Numbered from the stretch's first letter, positions 24,631 to 32,773 are shown. The stretch is 38,132 nt of DNA from Gammaproteobacteria bacterium (GCA_022340345.1 JAJDOE010000055.1:1-38132), one strand, 5' to 3'. The notes: a model not told the origin generated them from the sequence alone. Numbers and translations: made by a program.

Positions 24631-25161
24631 ATGTCTGCTATCCCCACCCGATCACCGGTTCCGCCTCGGAAAACGCAGCGTCTGCGCCTGGATGCCTATC
24701 GCCCCGAGGATCGCGACGCCTTTCTGGGCCTGGTCCTGGATCCGCGGGTAATGGCCCGCGTGGATGGGCCGGCAGACCGCGACGCGGCCCTGGCGTTGTT
24801 TGCACGCATCTGCGGCGAATCCGGTGAACCCGGCGAACCCGAATGCATGGCCTGGGCGGTGTTCGAGCACGACACCTATGTCGGCCACGTGTTCCTGGTA
24901 TGGATCGACGTGGATCCGGAAATCGGTTTTGTTTTCGCCCCCGCGGCCTGGGGCCGTGGCCTGGCCACCGAGGCGGCGGGGGAGGTTCTGGCTTTTGCTC
25001 GCGATTCTTTAGGCCTGGCGCGGCTGACTGCCAGCGTCGACCTGCAGCATGCGGCTTCCCGCCGGGTACTGGAAAAGATCGGCCTGCACCGGGTGGCGCA
25101 GGAACAGGATCGGGACGGCGCCTACCTGCGCTACGCCTGGCAGGCCGGCGATTGCCCGTGA
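24631..25161 (+). CDS. GNAT-family N-acetyltransferase (RimJ/RimL-like)
   Basis: The 176-residue protein has the GNAT fold of the RimJ/RimL group: RLRLDAYRPEDRDAFLGLVLDPRVMARV at the start, GFVFAPAAWGRGLATEAAGEVLAFA as the acetyl-CoA-binding motif A (a variant of the Q/RxxGxG/A loop), and LQHAASRRVLEKIGLHRVAQE at the end. The acetyl acceptor is unknown. No obvious ribosome-binding site precedes the ATG. It precedes the asparaginase-like gene by 25 bp. Confidence 0.9.
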   Translation: MSAIPTRSPVPPRKTQRLRLDAYRPEDRDAFLGLVLDPRVMARVDGPADRDAALALFARICGESGEPGEPECMAWAVFEHDTYVGHVFLVWIDVDPEIGFVFAPAAWGRGLATEAAGEVLAFARDSLGLARLTASVDLQHAASRRVLEKIGLHRVAQEQDRDGAYLRYAWQAGDCP

Positions 25162-25186
25162 TCGCCACGGCCGCTATGGTCGGCGA

Positions 25187-25690
25187 ATGAAAAACTCCAT
25201 GACGCTGCGCATCATCACGACCGGCGGGACCATCGACAAGGTCTATTTCGATGACGCCAGCGAGTTCCAGGTAGGTGAACCGCAGATCGCGCAGGTGTTG
25301 CACGAGGCGCGGGCGGGGATCGAATTCGTCATTCAGACTCTGATGCGCAAGGACAGCCTGGATATGGACGACGGGGATCGCGCAGAAATCGCGCGCGCGG
25401 TTGCGGACGCGCCGGAGAAACGCGTTATCGTGACGCACGGCACCGATACCATGATCGAAAGCGCCTGCCGGGTGGATCCGCCGGCGGACAAGACGATCGT
25501 GTTTACCGGGGCCATGCAGCCGGTGCGTTTCCAGTCCACGGACGCGGTCTTCAATATCGGCATGGCGGTCGCGGCGGTGCAGACCCTTGCCCCGGGCGTG
25601 TACCTGGCCATCAGCGGGCGTATTTTTGATCCACGGCGCGCGCGAAAAAACCGCGATGCGGGCCGGTTCGAGGAGATTCCCGGAAGTTAG
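25187..25690 (+). CDS. One-domain asparaginase-like protein
   Basis: The 167-residue product equals only the N-terminal domain of type I/II L-asparaginase. The first catalytic triad threonine lies in ITTGGTIDKVYF (about residues 10-21), and the second motif is VTHGTDTMIESA. The C-terminal domain of full-length enzymes (about 150 residues) is absent, and the downstream gene is on the other strand, so this is not a truncation by frameshift. Related short proteins exist in other Proteobacteria and lack a confirmed substrate. Start may be ATG at 25187 (listed) or 25199. Its TAG overlaps the TAA of the convergent permease. Confidence 0.85.
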   Translation: MKNSMTLRIITTGGTIDKVYFDDASEFQVGEPQIAQVLHEARAGIEFVIQTLMRKDSLDMDDGDRAEIARAVADAPEKRVIVTHGTDTMIESACRVDPPADKTIVFTGAMQPVRFQSTDAVFNIGMAVAAVQTLAPGVYLAISGRIFDPRRARKNRDAGRFEEIPGS

Positions 25691-26598
25691 CCGGCGGCTT
25701 TTACCGGCAGCCTTTTTCCCGCCGCCGGACGACCCAGCGCCAGCGCATTACCGACCATCACCAGCACCAGCCCCGCGGCGGCTACCCAGTTCCAGTGGTA
25801 GTTCTCAAACACGGTGGAGATGGCCAGCGCCACCGCCGGGAACAGCACCGAGGCGTAGGAGGCGCGGCTCGCGCCAATGCGTCCGAGCAAGGTCAGGTAC
25901 GCGCCAAAGGCGAAAATGGACCCAAACACCGCGAGATACACAAGGGACAGCACATACCCGGCGCTGGCCTCGAAGGTGAAGGCTTGTCCGTTCAGCACTA
26001 CCCAGGCGGCAACCAGCAGTCCCCCGTAGCCCATGCCGTAGGCATTCTGCGGAAGCACCGGCATCCCGGCCCGCTGGTTGCGGGTGGCCACCATGTTGCC
26101 CAGCGAGGCCACCGCGGTGGCCGCCAGGGCCAGCCCCAGCCCAAGCAGGCCGCTGCTGTCCAAGGAAAAAGTACGTACCTCCGGCCAGAACAGCAGGCAG
26201 ATGCCGAGCAGACCGACCAGCCCTCCCGCCAGTACCGGCGCCTCCAGTGGCGTGCGGAACAGCAGTGCGCCGTTGAAAACGTTAAACAGCACGATGGTGG
26301 AAAAGGTCACCGCCACCAGCCCGGAGGCCAGGTGCACGGTGGCGAAATACACCAGTACGTAGTTGGTGGAAAACAGGCAGAGCCCAAGCAGCGCCATGAA
26401 CCCGTGTTCCCGCAGGCTGAAACGGAGTCGCAGTCCGCGTACCCCACACCAGGCAAGCAGCAGGCCCGATGCGATCAGGAAGCGGTAGGCCACCGATACC
26501 GCCGGCGCCACTTCGCCGAGTTGAAAGGTGATGGCGTACCAGGTCGAACCCCAGATGAGTACGGTGGTCAGGTACAGCATCCAGGAAGAGCGTGTCAT
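25687..26598 (-). CDS. EamA/DMT-superfamily permease
   Basis: The 303-residue protein has about ten hydrophobic helices in two EamA repeats. The first repeat opens with YLTTVLIWGSTWYAI and includes PAVSVAYRFLIASGLLLAW; the second spans LGLGLALAATAVASLGNMVATRNQ to the end (GYVLSLVYLAVFGSIFAFGAYLTLLGRIGASRAS). Family members export amino acids, metabolites or drugs; the substrate is not deducible. Start at 26598 is chosen because the frame upstream (to 26661) lies over the promoter and has no homology. Confidence 0.93.
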   Translation of the reverse strand: MTRSSWMLYLTTVLIWGSTWYAITFQLGEVAPAVSVAYRFLIASGLLLAWCGVRGLRLRFSLREHGFMALLGLCLFSTNYVLVYFATVHLASGLVAVTFSTIVLFNVFNGALLFRTPLEAPVLAGGLVGLLGICLLFWPEVRTFSLDSSGLLGLGLALAATAVASLGNMVATRNQRAGMPVLPQNAYGMGYGGLLVAAWVVLNGQAFTFEASAGYVLSLVYLAVFGSIFAFGAYLTLLGRIGASRASYASVLFPAVALAISTVFENYHWNWVAAAGLVLVMVGNALALGRPAAGKRLPVKAAG

Positions 26599-26668
26599 GT
26601 TCGGCGGAGTGAAAAAAGCAGATGCGGAATGGCTTCCCGGCCCGGCTTTCCAAGTGTGCAAAAGGTGA

Positions 26669-26697
26669 TTTATAAGGATTTATCCCTGCGCCAGCAA
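26669..26697 (-). promoter_or_regulatory. Sigma-70-type promoter for the EamA permease
   Basis: On the minus strand TTGCTG (26692-26697) and TATAAA (26669-26674) are separated by 17 bp. Transcription should begin near 26662, giving a 60-nt leader. The rest of the 26599-26818 intergenic region holds an imperfect GCTAGCGGC direct repeat (26768-26776 and 26782-26790) and no gene. Confidence 0.65.
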
Positions 26698-26818
26698 TAC
26701 ATTCCTTCCTTGCTTGTGGCGTGACACACGCGATTCCCGTTTCCGCAACTGGATGCCGCGGACCGGCGCTAGCGGCTGGCGGCTAGCGGCGGCGCCTGGG
26801 CCCGGTCTGCCAGCACGG

Positions 26819-28633
26819 TTAGCGGCTCGAGCGGTTCGATACCGGAACCGGTTGCGCGTCCGCCTGTTCCTGCTGCAGGCGCCACATTTCCGAATAGTGG
26901 CCGGCCGCCGCCAGAAGCTGGCCGTGGCTGCCGCGCTCGATGACCCGTCCCCGATCCAGCACCACGATTTCGTCGGCGTCGATTACCGTGGACAAGCGGT
27001 GCGCGATGGCCAGGGTGGTATGGTCCGCGGCCACTTCCCGCAGCGAGGCCTGGATGGCTTTTTCCGCGTGGGAGTCCAGGGCCGAGGTCGCTTCGTCGAA
27101 GATCAGGATACGCGGGTTCTTCAGAATCGCCCGGGCGATGGCAATGCGTTGCTTTTCGCCTCCGGACAGCTTGAGGCCGCGCTCGCCTACCCGGGTTTCG
27201 TAGCCTTCCGGGAGCGAGATCACGAAGCGATGAATCGCCGCCAGCTCAGCGGCGCGGACGATTTCGCGCTTTCCCGCCTCCGGGCAGCCGTATGCGATGT
27301 TGTAGAGGATTGTATCGTTGAACAGCACCGTGTCCTGGGGAACGATGCCGATGGACCGACGCAGACTGGCGAGATCCACATCGCGGATGTCCTGGTCATC
27401 CACGGTGATGCGACCGCTGTTCACGTCATAGAAACGGAACAGCAATCGCGCCAGGGTGGATTTTCCGGAGCCGCTGGCGCCCACCACCGCCACCGTCCTG
27501 CCCGCCGGTATTTCAAAACTCACGTCATGCAGAATCTGGCGATCCGGCCGGTACCCGAAATTCACATTTTCCAGGCACAGGTGGCCGCCGGAGAGTTGCA
27601 GGGGAGGGGCCGCCTCTTTTTCCACGATTTCCGGTTCCTCGTTCATCAGTCGGAACATGCGTTCCATGTCCGTCAGGCAGTGTCGGATCTCGCGGAAGAT
27701 GGAGCCCAGGAAATTCAGCGGCAGGTACAACTGGATCAGGAAGCCGTTGATCATCACGAAATCCCCCAGCGTCAGTCGGCCGGCCGCCACGCCACTACCC
27801 GCCATCACCATCAGCGTGGTCAGGCCGCCGGCGATGATGATCCCCTGTCCCACATTGAGGGCAGCCAGCGACGTTTCACTCTTGATGGAGGCCTGCTGCC
27901 AGTCAAGCAGGCGATCGTCGTAGCGCCGCGCCTCCCAGCCCTCATTTCCGAAGTATTTGACGGTTTCGTAATTAATCAGTGAATCGATAGCGCTGGTGTT
28001 GGCCTCCGAATCCGCGCGGTTCATCCATACCCGGAACTTGGTGCGCCAGTTGGTGACACGGATGGTGAACACCACGTAGACCACCACGGTGGCCAGGGTG
28101 ACCAACGCAAAACTTGGGTCAAACTGGACCACCAGGATCGCGATGACCACCGTTACTTCGAAAATGGTCGGTACGATGCTGAACACCACGTAGCGCAGCA
28201 GCTGGCTGATTCCCCGGGTGCCGCGTTCCAGGTCCCGGGACAGGCCGCCGGTCTGGCGTTCCAGGTGGAAGCGCAGGGAAAGGGCGTGCAGGTGACGGAA
28301 CACCTTGAGCGCGATTTGGCGGATGGAACTTTGCGCGGCACGGGCGAATACCGCGTTGCGCAGTTCGTTGAACAGGGAAGTGCCCAGGCGCAGCAGGCCG
28401 TAGCCGATGAGCAGCAGCAGCGGCACGCCGGCCAGGACGGTGCCCGGCTGGGCCTTTTGCAGCTCGTCCACAATCAGCTTGAGAGCGATCGGCACGCCGA
28501 TGGTCGAAAGCTTGGCGAGAACCAGCAGCCCCAGGGCCAGTCCCAGGCGCAGCTTGTATTGCAACAGGTAGGGCAGCAGCGAGCGAATGGTCTCCCAGTC
28601 GCGGCGGTTGTCGGAGGGCAGTTCCGTGCGCAT
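26819..28633 (-). CDS. ABC exporter, Atm1/HMT1 heavy-metal type (half-transporter)
   Basis: The 604-residue half-transporter has a six-helix exporter domain (residues about 20-310) followed by an ATPase domain: Walker A GASGSGKST, signature LSGGEKQRIAIA, and Walker B ILIFDEATSALD. The membrane domain has the Atm1-type segments FFHLERQTGGLSRDLERGT-like (here RFHLERQTGGLSRDLE) and NYETVKYFGNE, in which relatives bind glutathione. Atm1-like proteins export glutathione-linked sulfur species or metal-glutathione complexes. It starts 6 bp after the stop of the DUF4198 gene, so they form one operon. With the HupE-type and bufferin genes next door, export of a metal-thiol complex is a plausible inference. 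No GSH-synthesis gene is seen. Confidence 0.93.
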   Translation of the reverse strand: MRTELPSDNRRDWETIRSLLPYLLQYKLRLGLALGLLVLAKLSTIGVPIALKLIVDELQKAQPGTVLAGVPLLLLIGYGLLRLGTSLFNELRNAVFARAAQSSIRQIALKVFRHLHALSLRFHLERQTGGLSRDLERGTRGISQLLRYVVFSIVPTIFEVTVVIAILVVQFDPSFALVTLATVVVYVVFTIRVTNWRTKFRVWMNRADSEANTSAIDSLINYETVKYFGNEGWEARRYDDRLLDWQQASIKSETSLAALNVGQGIIIAGGLTTLMVMAGSGVAAGRLTLGDFVMINGFLIQLYLPLNFLGSIFREIRHCLTDMERMFRLMNEEPEIVEKEAAPPLQLSGGHLCLENVNFGYRPDRQILHDVSFEIPAGRTVAVVGASGSGKSTLARLLFRFYDVNSGRITVDDQDIRDVDLASLRRSIGIVPQDTVLFNDTILYNIAYGCPEAGKREIVRAAELAAIHRFVISLPEGYETRVGERGLKLSGGEKQRIAIARAILKNPRILIFDEATSALDSHAEKAIQASLREVAADHTTLAIAHRLSTVIDADEIVVLDRGRVIERGSHGQLLAAAGHYSEMWRLQQEQADAQPVPVSNRSSR

Positions 28634-28639
28634 CCAGAA

Positions 28640-29425
28640 TCAGTCTGTCGTCAGGGATAAGGTCAGCGATGCCCAGTAGCTCTCCCAGTCCGCGAGGGTG
28701 CCTTCCACTTCCAGCATGTGAACTGCGTTCAGCAGCCAGGGACCCGGTCCGTCCAGGGCGAGAACGGCGCGACCCTGTTGGTCGGTGCGCTGCTCGATCC
28801 GGTCTTTTCGATCCTTCTGCAATGCGATTACCAGCGCGCCGGCCAGCGGCGCACCCCGGAACAGCAGCTGCACCGGCAGTCCGCCGTCCTCCAGTGCGCG
28901 GGGGTCAGCCAGCGGCACAATCTCCAGTTCGAAGCCGAAACGGGCGCCGGCCATTTCCGGATTGAAGGGCGCACCCGGCGTATGGACTAGAGTCTTGGCG
29001 AAACGGGTGTAGGCTTCTCGGCCGACCCGCTGCTGGTGGCCCCGTTCGGCCCGCAATTTTGCGATCCGATCCAGCCCCGCGTCGTGCAGGTAGGTATTAA
29101 ATTTTGCGACCGGTATTTCCGCGCGCCGGATCGTGGACTGGTAACCCACCAGCCAGGTGCCGGCGGCCGAAATCCGCAGGCGGCCGGCGGGTTCGTCGCC
29201 AAGATCACCTTCCACTTTGCCCGGGCCTTCAGGTCCGCGCGCCTCGAAGCGGGTGTACCACTCCGGTATATTCGCCAGCGCGTCCCCAACCACGCCGACG
29301 CCGACCAGCAGTCGCAGCGATAGCGTGTCGCCGGGGGCGGGACGGTAGCTGCTCGGCTCGATCCAGAATTCGTGCGCGCTGCAGGTCTGGCAGACCAGCA
29401 GCGCAACCAGCAGGGCCTTTTTCAT
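28640..29425 (-). CDS. Exported DUF4198 (NikM-like) protein
   Basis: The 261-residue product has a signal peptide (MKKALLVALLVCQTCSA), with the mature protein starting HEFWIEPSSYRPAPGDTLSLRLLVG. The start His and the HEFWIEP pattern are hallmarks of DUF4198, a family annotated as the soluble part of nickel/cobalt transport systems. The C-terminal half is an Ig-like module (VQLLFRGAPLAGALVIAL, TDQQGRAVLALDGPGPWLLNA), usual in this family. The N-terminal histidine may bind metal once exposed. It is co-transcribed with the Atm1-type exporter and diverges from the HupE gene with only 18 bp between start codons. The frame remains open upstream, antisense to hupE, and I reject that extension. Confidence 0.85.
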   Translation of the reverse strand: MKKALLVALLVCQTCSAHEFWIEPSSYRPAPGDTLSLRLLVGVGVVGDALANIPEWYTRFEARGPEGPGKVEGDLGDEPAGRLRISAAGTWLVGYQSTIRRAEIPVAKFNTYLHDAGLDRIAKLRAERGHQQRVGREAYTRFAKTLVHTPGAPFNPEMAGARFGFELEIVPLADPRALEDGGLPVQLLFRGAPLAGALVIALQKDRKDRIEQRTDQQGRAVLALDGPGPWLLNAVHMLEVEGTLADWESYWASLTLSLTTD

Positions 29426-29443
29426 GGGTGCAAGGATATCCGA
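29426..29443. promoter_or_regulatory. 18-bp divergent start region with shared palindromic ribosome-binding site
   Basis: Only 18 bp separate the ATG of the DUF4198 gene (minus, 29425) from the ATG of the HupE-type gene (plus, 29444). The spacer holds the palindrome GGATATCC at 29433-29440, which reads as an AGGA/GGAT-type ribosome-binding site in either direction. No promoter fits here, so each gene's promoter must lie within the other's coding region, and the two messages would be complementary at their 5' ends. Confidence 0.6.
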
Positions 29444-30574
29444 ATGCGTGTGATCGCGTGGTGCATATTGCTGAAACTCCTGTTCACGGGTACACCCGTG
29501 AACGCCCACGAGATTCAACCGCTCATTGCCACGCTCGACCTCGCGGCCGGAGAGTTCACGCTGGCCGTGCAGCTCAACGGCGAGGCCTTCCTGGCCGGAA
29601 TCGGTCCCGGGCATGCGGATACCAGCGAGGCTCCCCAGGCGGGCGAGTACGACCGGTTGCGGCGACTTCCGGGACCTGAGCTGTCGGGAATGCTGGAACA
29701 GGAAGCGCCGCGCGTACTGGCTGCCCTGGAGCTGCGCCTGGGGAACCTGCCGGCATCCGCGGTGGTTGCCGATACTGCGGTTCCGGAGGTTGGCGATACC
29801 CGCCTGGCACGACGCAGCGTGGTTTCGTTCCGAGGCCCGGTGCCGGCCGGCGGCAGCAGCGCCACTCTCCGCTGCGGGGCGCCGTTCGCCGGTTGCGTGT
29901 TCCGCTACCGCGATGAACAGGAGCGCGTGCAGGCCCAGTGGTTGCGGGCCGGTCAGAGCGCGGAGCCGATACCGCTGGAGGCGGCCGCCCCGGTGTCTGC
30001 CTGGTCCGCGGCGTGGCGGTACCTGCAACTGGGCTACACGCATATCCTTCCGCTGGGCCTGGACCACATTCTGTTCGTGCTTGGGCTGTTTCTGCTGTCC
30101 ACGCGCCTGTCGTCGCTGCTGTGGCAGGTTACCGCCTTCACCGTGGCACACACCGCGACCCTGGGGCTGGCGGTATACGGGGTCATTCGACTGTCCCCGT
30201 TGGTGGTGGAACCGCTGATTGCGCTGTCCATCGTCTGGATCGCGGTGGAGAATGTGCTCAGCCCACGTTTGCGTCCGTGGCGCGTATTCGTTGTCTTTAG
30301 CTTCGGCCTGTTGCACGGACTGGGATTCGCCGGGGTGCTGCAGGAGCTGGGACTGCCGCGGGAGCATTTCCTGCTGGCGCTGCTGACCTTCAATGCCGGC
30401 GTCGAGCTCGGTCAGTTGTCCGTGCTGCTTGCCGCGTTTGCGCTGGTGGGCTGGTACCGCGGGCACCGGCAATACCGCCGGCGGGTGGCAATCCCCGCGT
30501 CACTGGCGATCGCCGCGGTGGGTGGGTACTGGACCGTGGAGCGCCTGGGCTGGGTGATCGGCGGCTCCGGCTAG
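29444..30574 (+). CDS. HupE/UreJ-type membrane protein (possible metal permease)
   Basis: The 376-residue protein has a signal peptide (ending PVNA), a periplasmic domain (residues about 22-185) and a C-terminal membrane domain of six to seven helices. That domain contains the HupE/UreJ-type residues GLDHILFVLGLFLLS, TAFTVAHTATLG, LLHGLGFAGVLQE and TFNAGVELGQLSVL, with His/Asp positions suited to metal passage. Members of the HupE/UreJ group supply nickel to hydrogenase or urease, but neither enzyme is encoded here. The mature N-terminus starts HEIQP, similar to the HEFW start of the divergent DUF4198 protein. Copper or cobalt instead of nickel is possible. It ends in a CTAG shared with bufC. 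Confidence 0.85.
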   Translation: MRVIAWCILLKLLFTGTPVNAHEIQPLIATLDLAAGEFTLAVQLNGEAFLAGIGPGHADTSEAPQAGEYDRLRRLPGPELSGMLEQEAPRVLAALELRLGNLPASAVVADTAVPEVGDTRLARRSVVSFRGPVPAGGSSATLRCGAPFAGCVFRYRDEQERVQAQWLRAGQSAEPIPLEAAAPVSAWSAAWRYLQLGYTHILPLGLDHILFVLGLFLLSTRLSSLLWQVTAFTVAHTATLGLAVYGVIRLSPLVVEPLIALSIVWIAVENVLSPRLRPWRVFVVFSFGLLHGLGFAGVLQELGLPREHFLLALLTFNAGVELGQLSVLLAAFALVGWYRGHRQYRRRVAIPASLAIAAVGGYWTVERLGWVIGGSG

Positions 30575-31362
30575 TCGCCGGTTTCCAGGCCCGTGAGGAG
30601 TCCATCGGCGAGCCAGCGTTTCAGGGCCCCGGCGGCGTAACCGGCCACGTTGGCGGCATCCACCCATTCGCAAAGCCCCTCGCAGATGTCGCTGAAGTTG
30701 GCTCCTTCCCGGGCGCGATCCAGCGCCCAGGCCTCGCTGACTTCCAGCGAGCGAAAGTACTGCGTCAGATCCCGGCGCCAGATCAGCCAGCCAACGGGAT
30801 GCTCAGCGCGCTCCGGGGCAACCGGGTCTTCGTCGTTTTCCACTGCTTGCCAGAATGCGGTCACGCTCCAGTGGAGATCCAGGCGCCGCAGGGAAGGGTG
30901 AAATTCCAGCCGCAATCCGGGCCAGGCCTCGGGTGCCAGCGCCGCCAGCTCCGCTTCACCAATCACGACCGCATCGGTGGCATCGAAGGCGTCCCGAAGC
31001 AACCACTCGAATCGCGCCAATTCCGCCACCACCGGGTGCTCCTTCCACGGCCCGGTGGTCCCGACGAAGGCCGGCAGACGGTTCCCGAACCAGCGGATGG
31101 ATCGGAATTCCGAGGGATGGGCATCCAGGTAGGCCCGGGCCAGGGCCGCGAAGGCTTCGTCACCCAGCAAGGTGTGTACGGCAGGAAAGTTGTCCGCCAG
31201 CACTTCCAGCAGGCGGGCCGAATAGGCGTGCGCGTAGATGCCCAGGCGGGTATCGGCAGGTACCCGCTCGGTGCCGGTCACCCGTGCACGGATCGCGGTG
31301 GCATCGCCGCCCAGGAGAAATTCCTGGAAGGCCCGCTGCAATTCCTCCAGCGACGTGCTCAT
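30571..31362 (-). CDS. bufC: DUF2063 (HvfC/BufC-type) partner protein
   Basis: The 263-residue protein matches DUF2063, the partner of DUF692/MNIO enzymes in RiPP clusters. It begins [15 protein letters not shown] and has [55 protein letters not shown], the core of the family. In better-studied pairs the partner binds the precursor and delivers it to the MNIO enzyme. It overlaps bufB by 4 bp (ATGA), so translation is coupled. It converges on the HupE-type gene. There is no signal peptide, so modification should occur in the cytoplasm. Confidence 0.9.
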   Translation of the reverse strand: MSTSLEELQRAFQEFLLGGDATAIRARVTGTERVPADTRLGIYAHAYSARLLEVLADNFPAVHTLLGDEAFAALARAYLDAHPSEFRSIRWFGNRLPAFVGTTGPWKEHPVVAELARFEWLLRDAFDATDAVVIGEAELAALAPEAWPGLRLEFHPSLRRLDLHWSVTAFWQAVENDEDPVAPERAEHPVGWLIWRRDLTQYFRSLEVSEAWALDRAREGANFSDICEGLCEWVDAANVAGYAAGALKRWLADGLLTGLETGD

Positions 31363-32219
31363 GGCGCGGCCATGTCGGATTTTCCGGCGTCGCCGGTCGG
31401 ATCGGCCTCGGCGGCGATCCGGCGTGCCTGGTCGAGTTCGGCCAGCAATTCTTCAAGGGGTGGAATCGCATCGTCGCGTTCGATCATGGTGGAGACGGCG
31501 CCGAAGCGTCGCACCGCATCGGCATACAGGTTCCAGACCGGGTCCACGATGGGGTGGTCATGGGTATCGATGATGTAGTCGCCGTGATCGCTGTGGCCCG
31601 CCAGGTGGAACTGCCATACCCGTTCCACGGGAACACCGGCCAGGTATTCCCCGGGATCGTATTCGTGATTTACGGAACTGACGTAGATGTTGTTGATGTC
31701 CAGAAGGATGCCGCAGTCCGCTTCTTCTGCCACGGCGGAAAGGAAGTCCCATTCGCTCATCAGTGAATGCTGGTAACTGACGTAGCTGGACACGTTTTCG
31801 ATCAGGAACGGCCTTTCCAGCCGTGCCTGTACCTCGCGAATGCGACCGGCCACATGGAGTACCGCTTCGTCCGTATACGGCAGCGGCAACAGGTCGTGCA
31901 GGTTGCGCTGGTCGATGCCGGTCCAGCACAGGTGATCGGAGATCCAGTGGGGCCGGGCGCGGTCGGCCAGGGTCCTGAGGTCCGCGAGGTAGTCCCGGTC
32001 CAGTGGATCGGTGCTGCCGACGGATAGCGACACGCCGTGCATTACGACCGGGAAGCGTTCACAGATCCGGTCCAGGAAATGCAGCGGTTTGCCACCGGGT
32101 ACCAGGTAATTTTCGGATAGCAGTTCGAACCAGTCCACCGGCGGATCGCTGTCCAGGATCGCCTGGTAGTGGTCCGGTCGCAGCCCGAGGCCGAATCCGA
32201 GGTAGGGGCGTGATGGCAT
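31359..32219 (-). CDS. bufB: DUF692 / MNIO-family oxidative enzyme (BufB-type)
   Basis: The 286-residue protein is a multinuclear non-heme iron-dependent oxidative enzyme with a TIM-barrel fold. Likely metal ligands are visible: His61 in MHGVSL, SDHLCW, ENVSSY, DINNIYV, FHLAGH, DTHDHPI and the late Glu in MIERDDA. Family members modify cysteines of a precursor peptide; in bufferin systems the products are thiooxazole-type residues that bind copper. The gene lies 103 bp downstream of the precursor gene, beyond an intrinsic terminator, so its level should be lower. A weak ribosome-binding site precedes its ATG. Confidence 0.95.
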   Translation of the reverse strand: MPSRPYLGFGLGLRPDHYQAILDSDPPVDWFELLSENYLVPGGKPLHFLDRICERFPVVMHGVSLSVGSTDPLDRDYLADLRTLADRARPHWISDHLCWTGIDQRNLHDLLPLPYTDEAVLHVAGRIREVQARLERPFLIENVSSYVSYQHSLMSEWDFLSAVAEEADCGILLDINNIYVSSVNHEYDPGEYLAGVPVERVWQFHLAGHSDHGDYIIDTHDHPIVDPVWNLYADAVRRFGAVSTMIERDDAIPPLEELLAELDQARRIAAEADPTGDAGKSDMAAP

Positions 32220-32269
32220 CAGTTCAGTGTGCGCACCGGGTTTTCAGGGGTCAAGGTGGAGACCAGGCG

Positions 32270-32302
32270 AAAAAAAAGCCGGAGACCAGGCGGCCTCCGG
32301 CT
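32270..32302 (-). terminator. Intrinsic terminator between precursor and modification genes
   Basis: On the minus strand AGCCGGAG (32295-32302) pairs perfectly with CTCCGGCT (32277-32284) around a 10-nt loop, and eight T residues follow at once (A-run on the plus strand 32270-32277). It lies 20 bp after the precursor stop and about 50 bp before bufB. It should end most transcripts after the peptide gene and let a fraction continue into bufBC. Confidence 0.88.
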
Positions 32303-32322
32303 GATTGCGGTTTACCGCAGGA

Positions 32323-32598
32323 TTACATATCGGCCGCTTTCCATTCGGCCTTTTCGCCCATGGCCTCGTCGCACTCGGCCTTGGTCATCACCAGAAAGCC
32401 ACTGCCCTTGCAGGAATTGTGGCCCTTGCAGGCGTTATTGGCGGTCTTGCAGGCGCTCTGGCCCTTGCAGGCATTCGCGCCCATACACTGGCCCTTGCCA
32501 CCGTGGGAGGCGGCGCTGGCGGACATGGACGCAGTGGCAAGCAGGCCGGCGGCGGCGGTGGCCAGAGCCAGGCCGGTGATCTTTTTCGCAGTCATCAT
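32323..32598 (-). CDS. bufA: Cysteine-rich exported RiPP precursor, bufferin type (BufA-like)
   Basis: The 91-residue precursor has an N-terminal signal peptide (hydrophobic GLALATAAAGLLATA, likely cleaved after SASA at about residue 29). The mature part carries six cysteines at 38, 44, 50, 57, 63 and 76. The first five are spaced 5-6 residues apart in repeats of the form NACKG/SACKT/NSCKG. The C-terminal tail (TKAECDEAMGEKAEW) resembles the BufA2 group of bufferins, periplasmic copper-binding peptides modified before export by DUF692/MNIO enzymes. Start at 32598 is favoured over 32595 by GGAG at 32609-32612. Gene order precursor-bufB-bufC matches known clusters; a DoxX-type bufD is absent. 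Confidence 0.88.
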   Translation of the reverse strand: MMTAKKITGLALATAAAGLLATASMSASAASHGGKGQCMGANACKGQSACKTANNACKGHNSCKGSGFLVMTKAECDEAMGEKAEWKAADM

Positions 32599-32773
32599 CA
32601 GTCGGTTACTCCATACGTATGTTATTTTGAAATTACGCAGTCCCGGTCCGAAACGGCCGGTCCCGGCGGGCGACGGTAACACGCCCGCACCAGAGTCCGA
32701 CCGCGCGGGGTGGGCTTTTGTTCCATCCGGCGGGTATATTAGCGGCCCCTGATGACCGCCGATCGGCTGGCCC
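32599..32773. promoter_or_regulatory. Divergent intergenic region, bufA / queD
   Basis: This 175-bp region must hold the bufA promoter (minus) and the queD promoter (plus). On the bufA side there is the palindrome CATACGTATG (32612-32621), an A/T-rich patch at 32622-32635 and the GGAG ribosome-binding site. TATATT at 32735-32740 is a candidate -10 for queD, without a good -35. I see no clear sigma-70 promoter for bufA; some related clusters are driven by ECF sigma factors. The rest of the region is G/C-rich and shows no gene. Confidence 0.4.

Noticed and set aside
26659..26661. Earlier TTG start for the EamA permease
   Set aside because: It sits at the predicted transcription start and adds residues without homology; the ATG at 26598 fits the family's N-terminus.
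28640..30472. Extended 610-aa version of the DUF4198 gene
   Set aside because: The extra N-terminal part is antisense to the HupE-type gene and carries no homology; the signal peptide at 29425 sets the true start.
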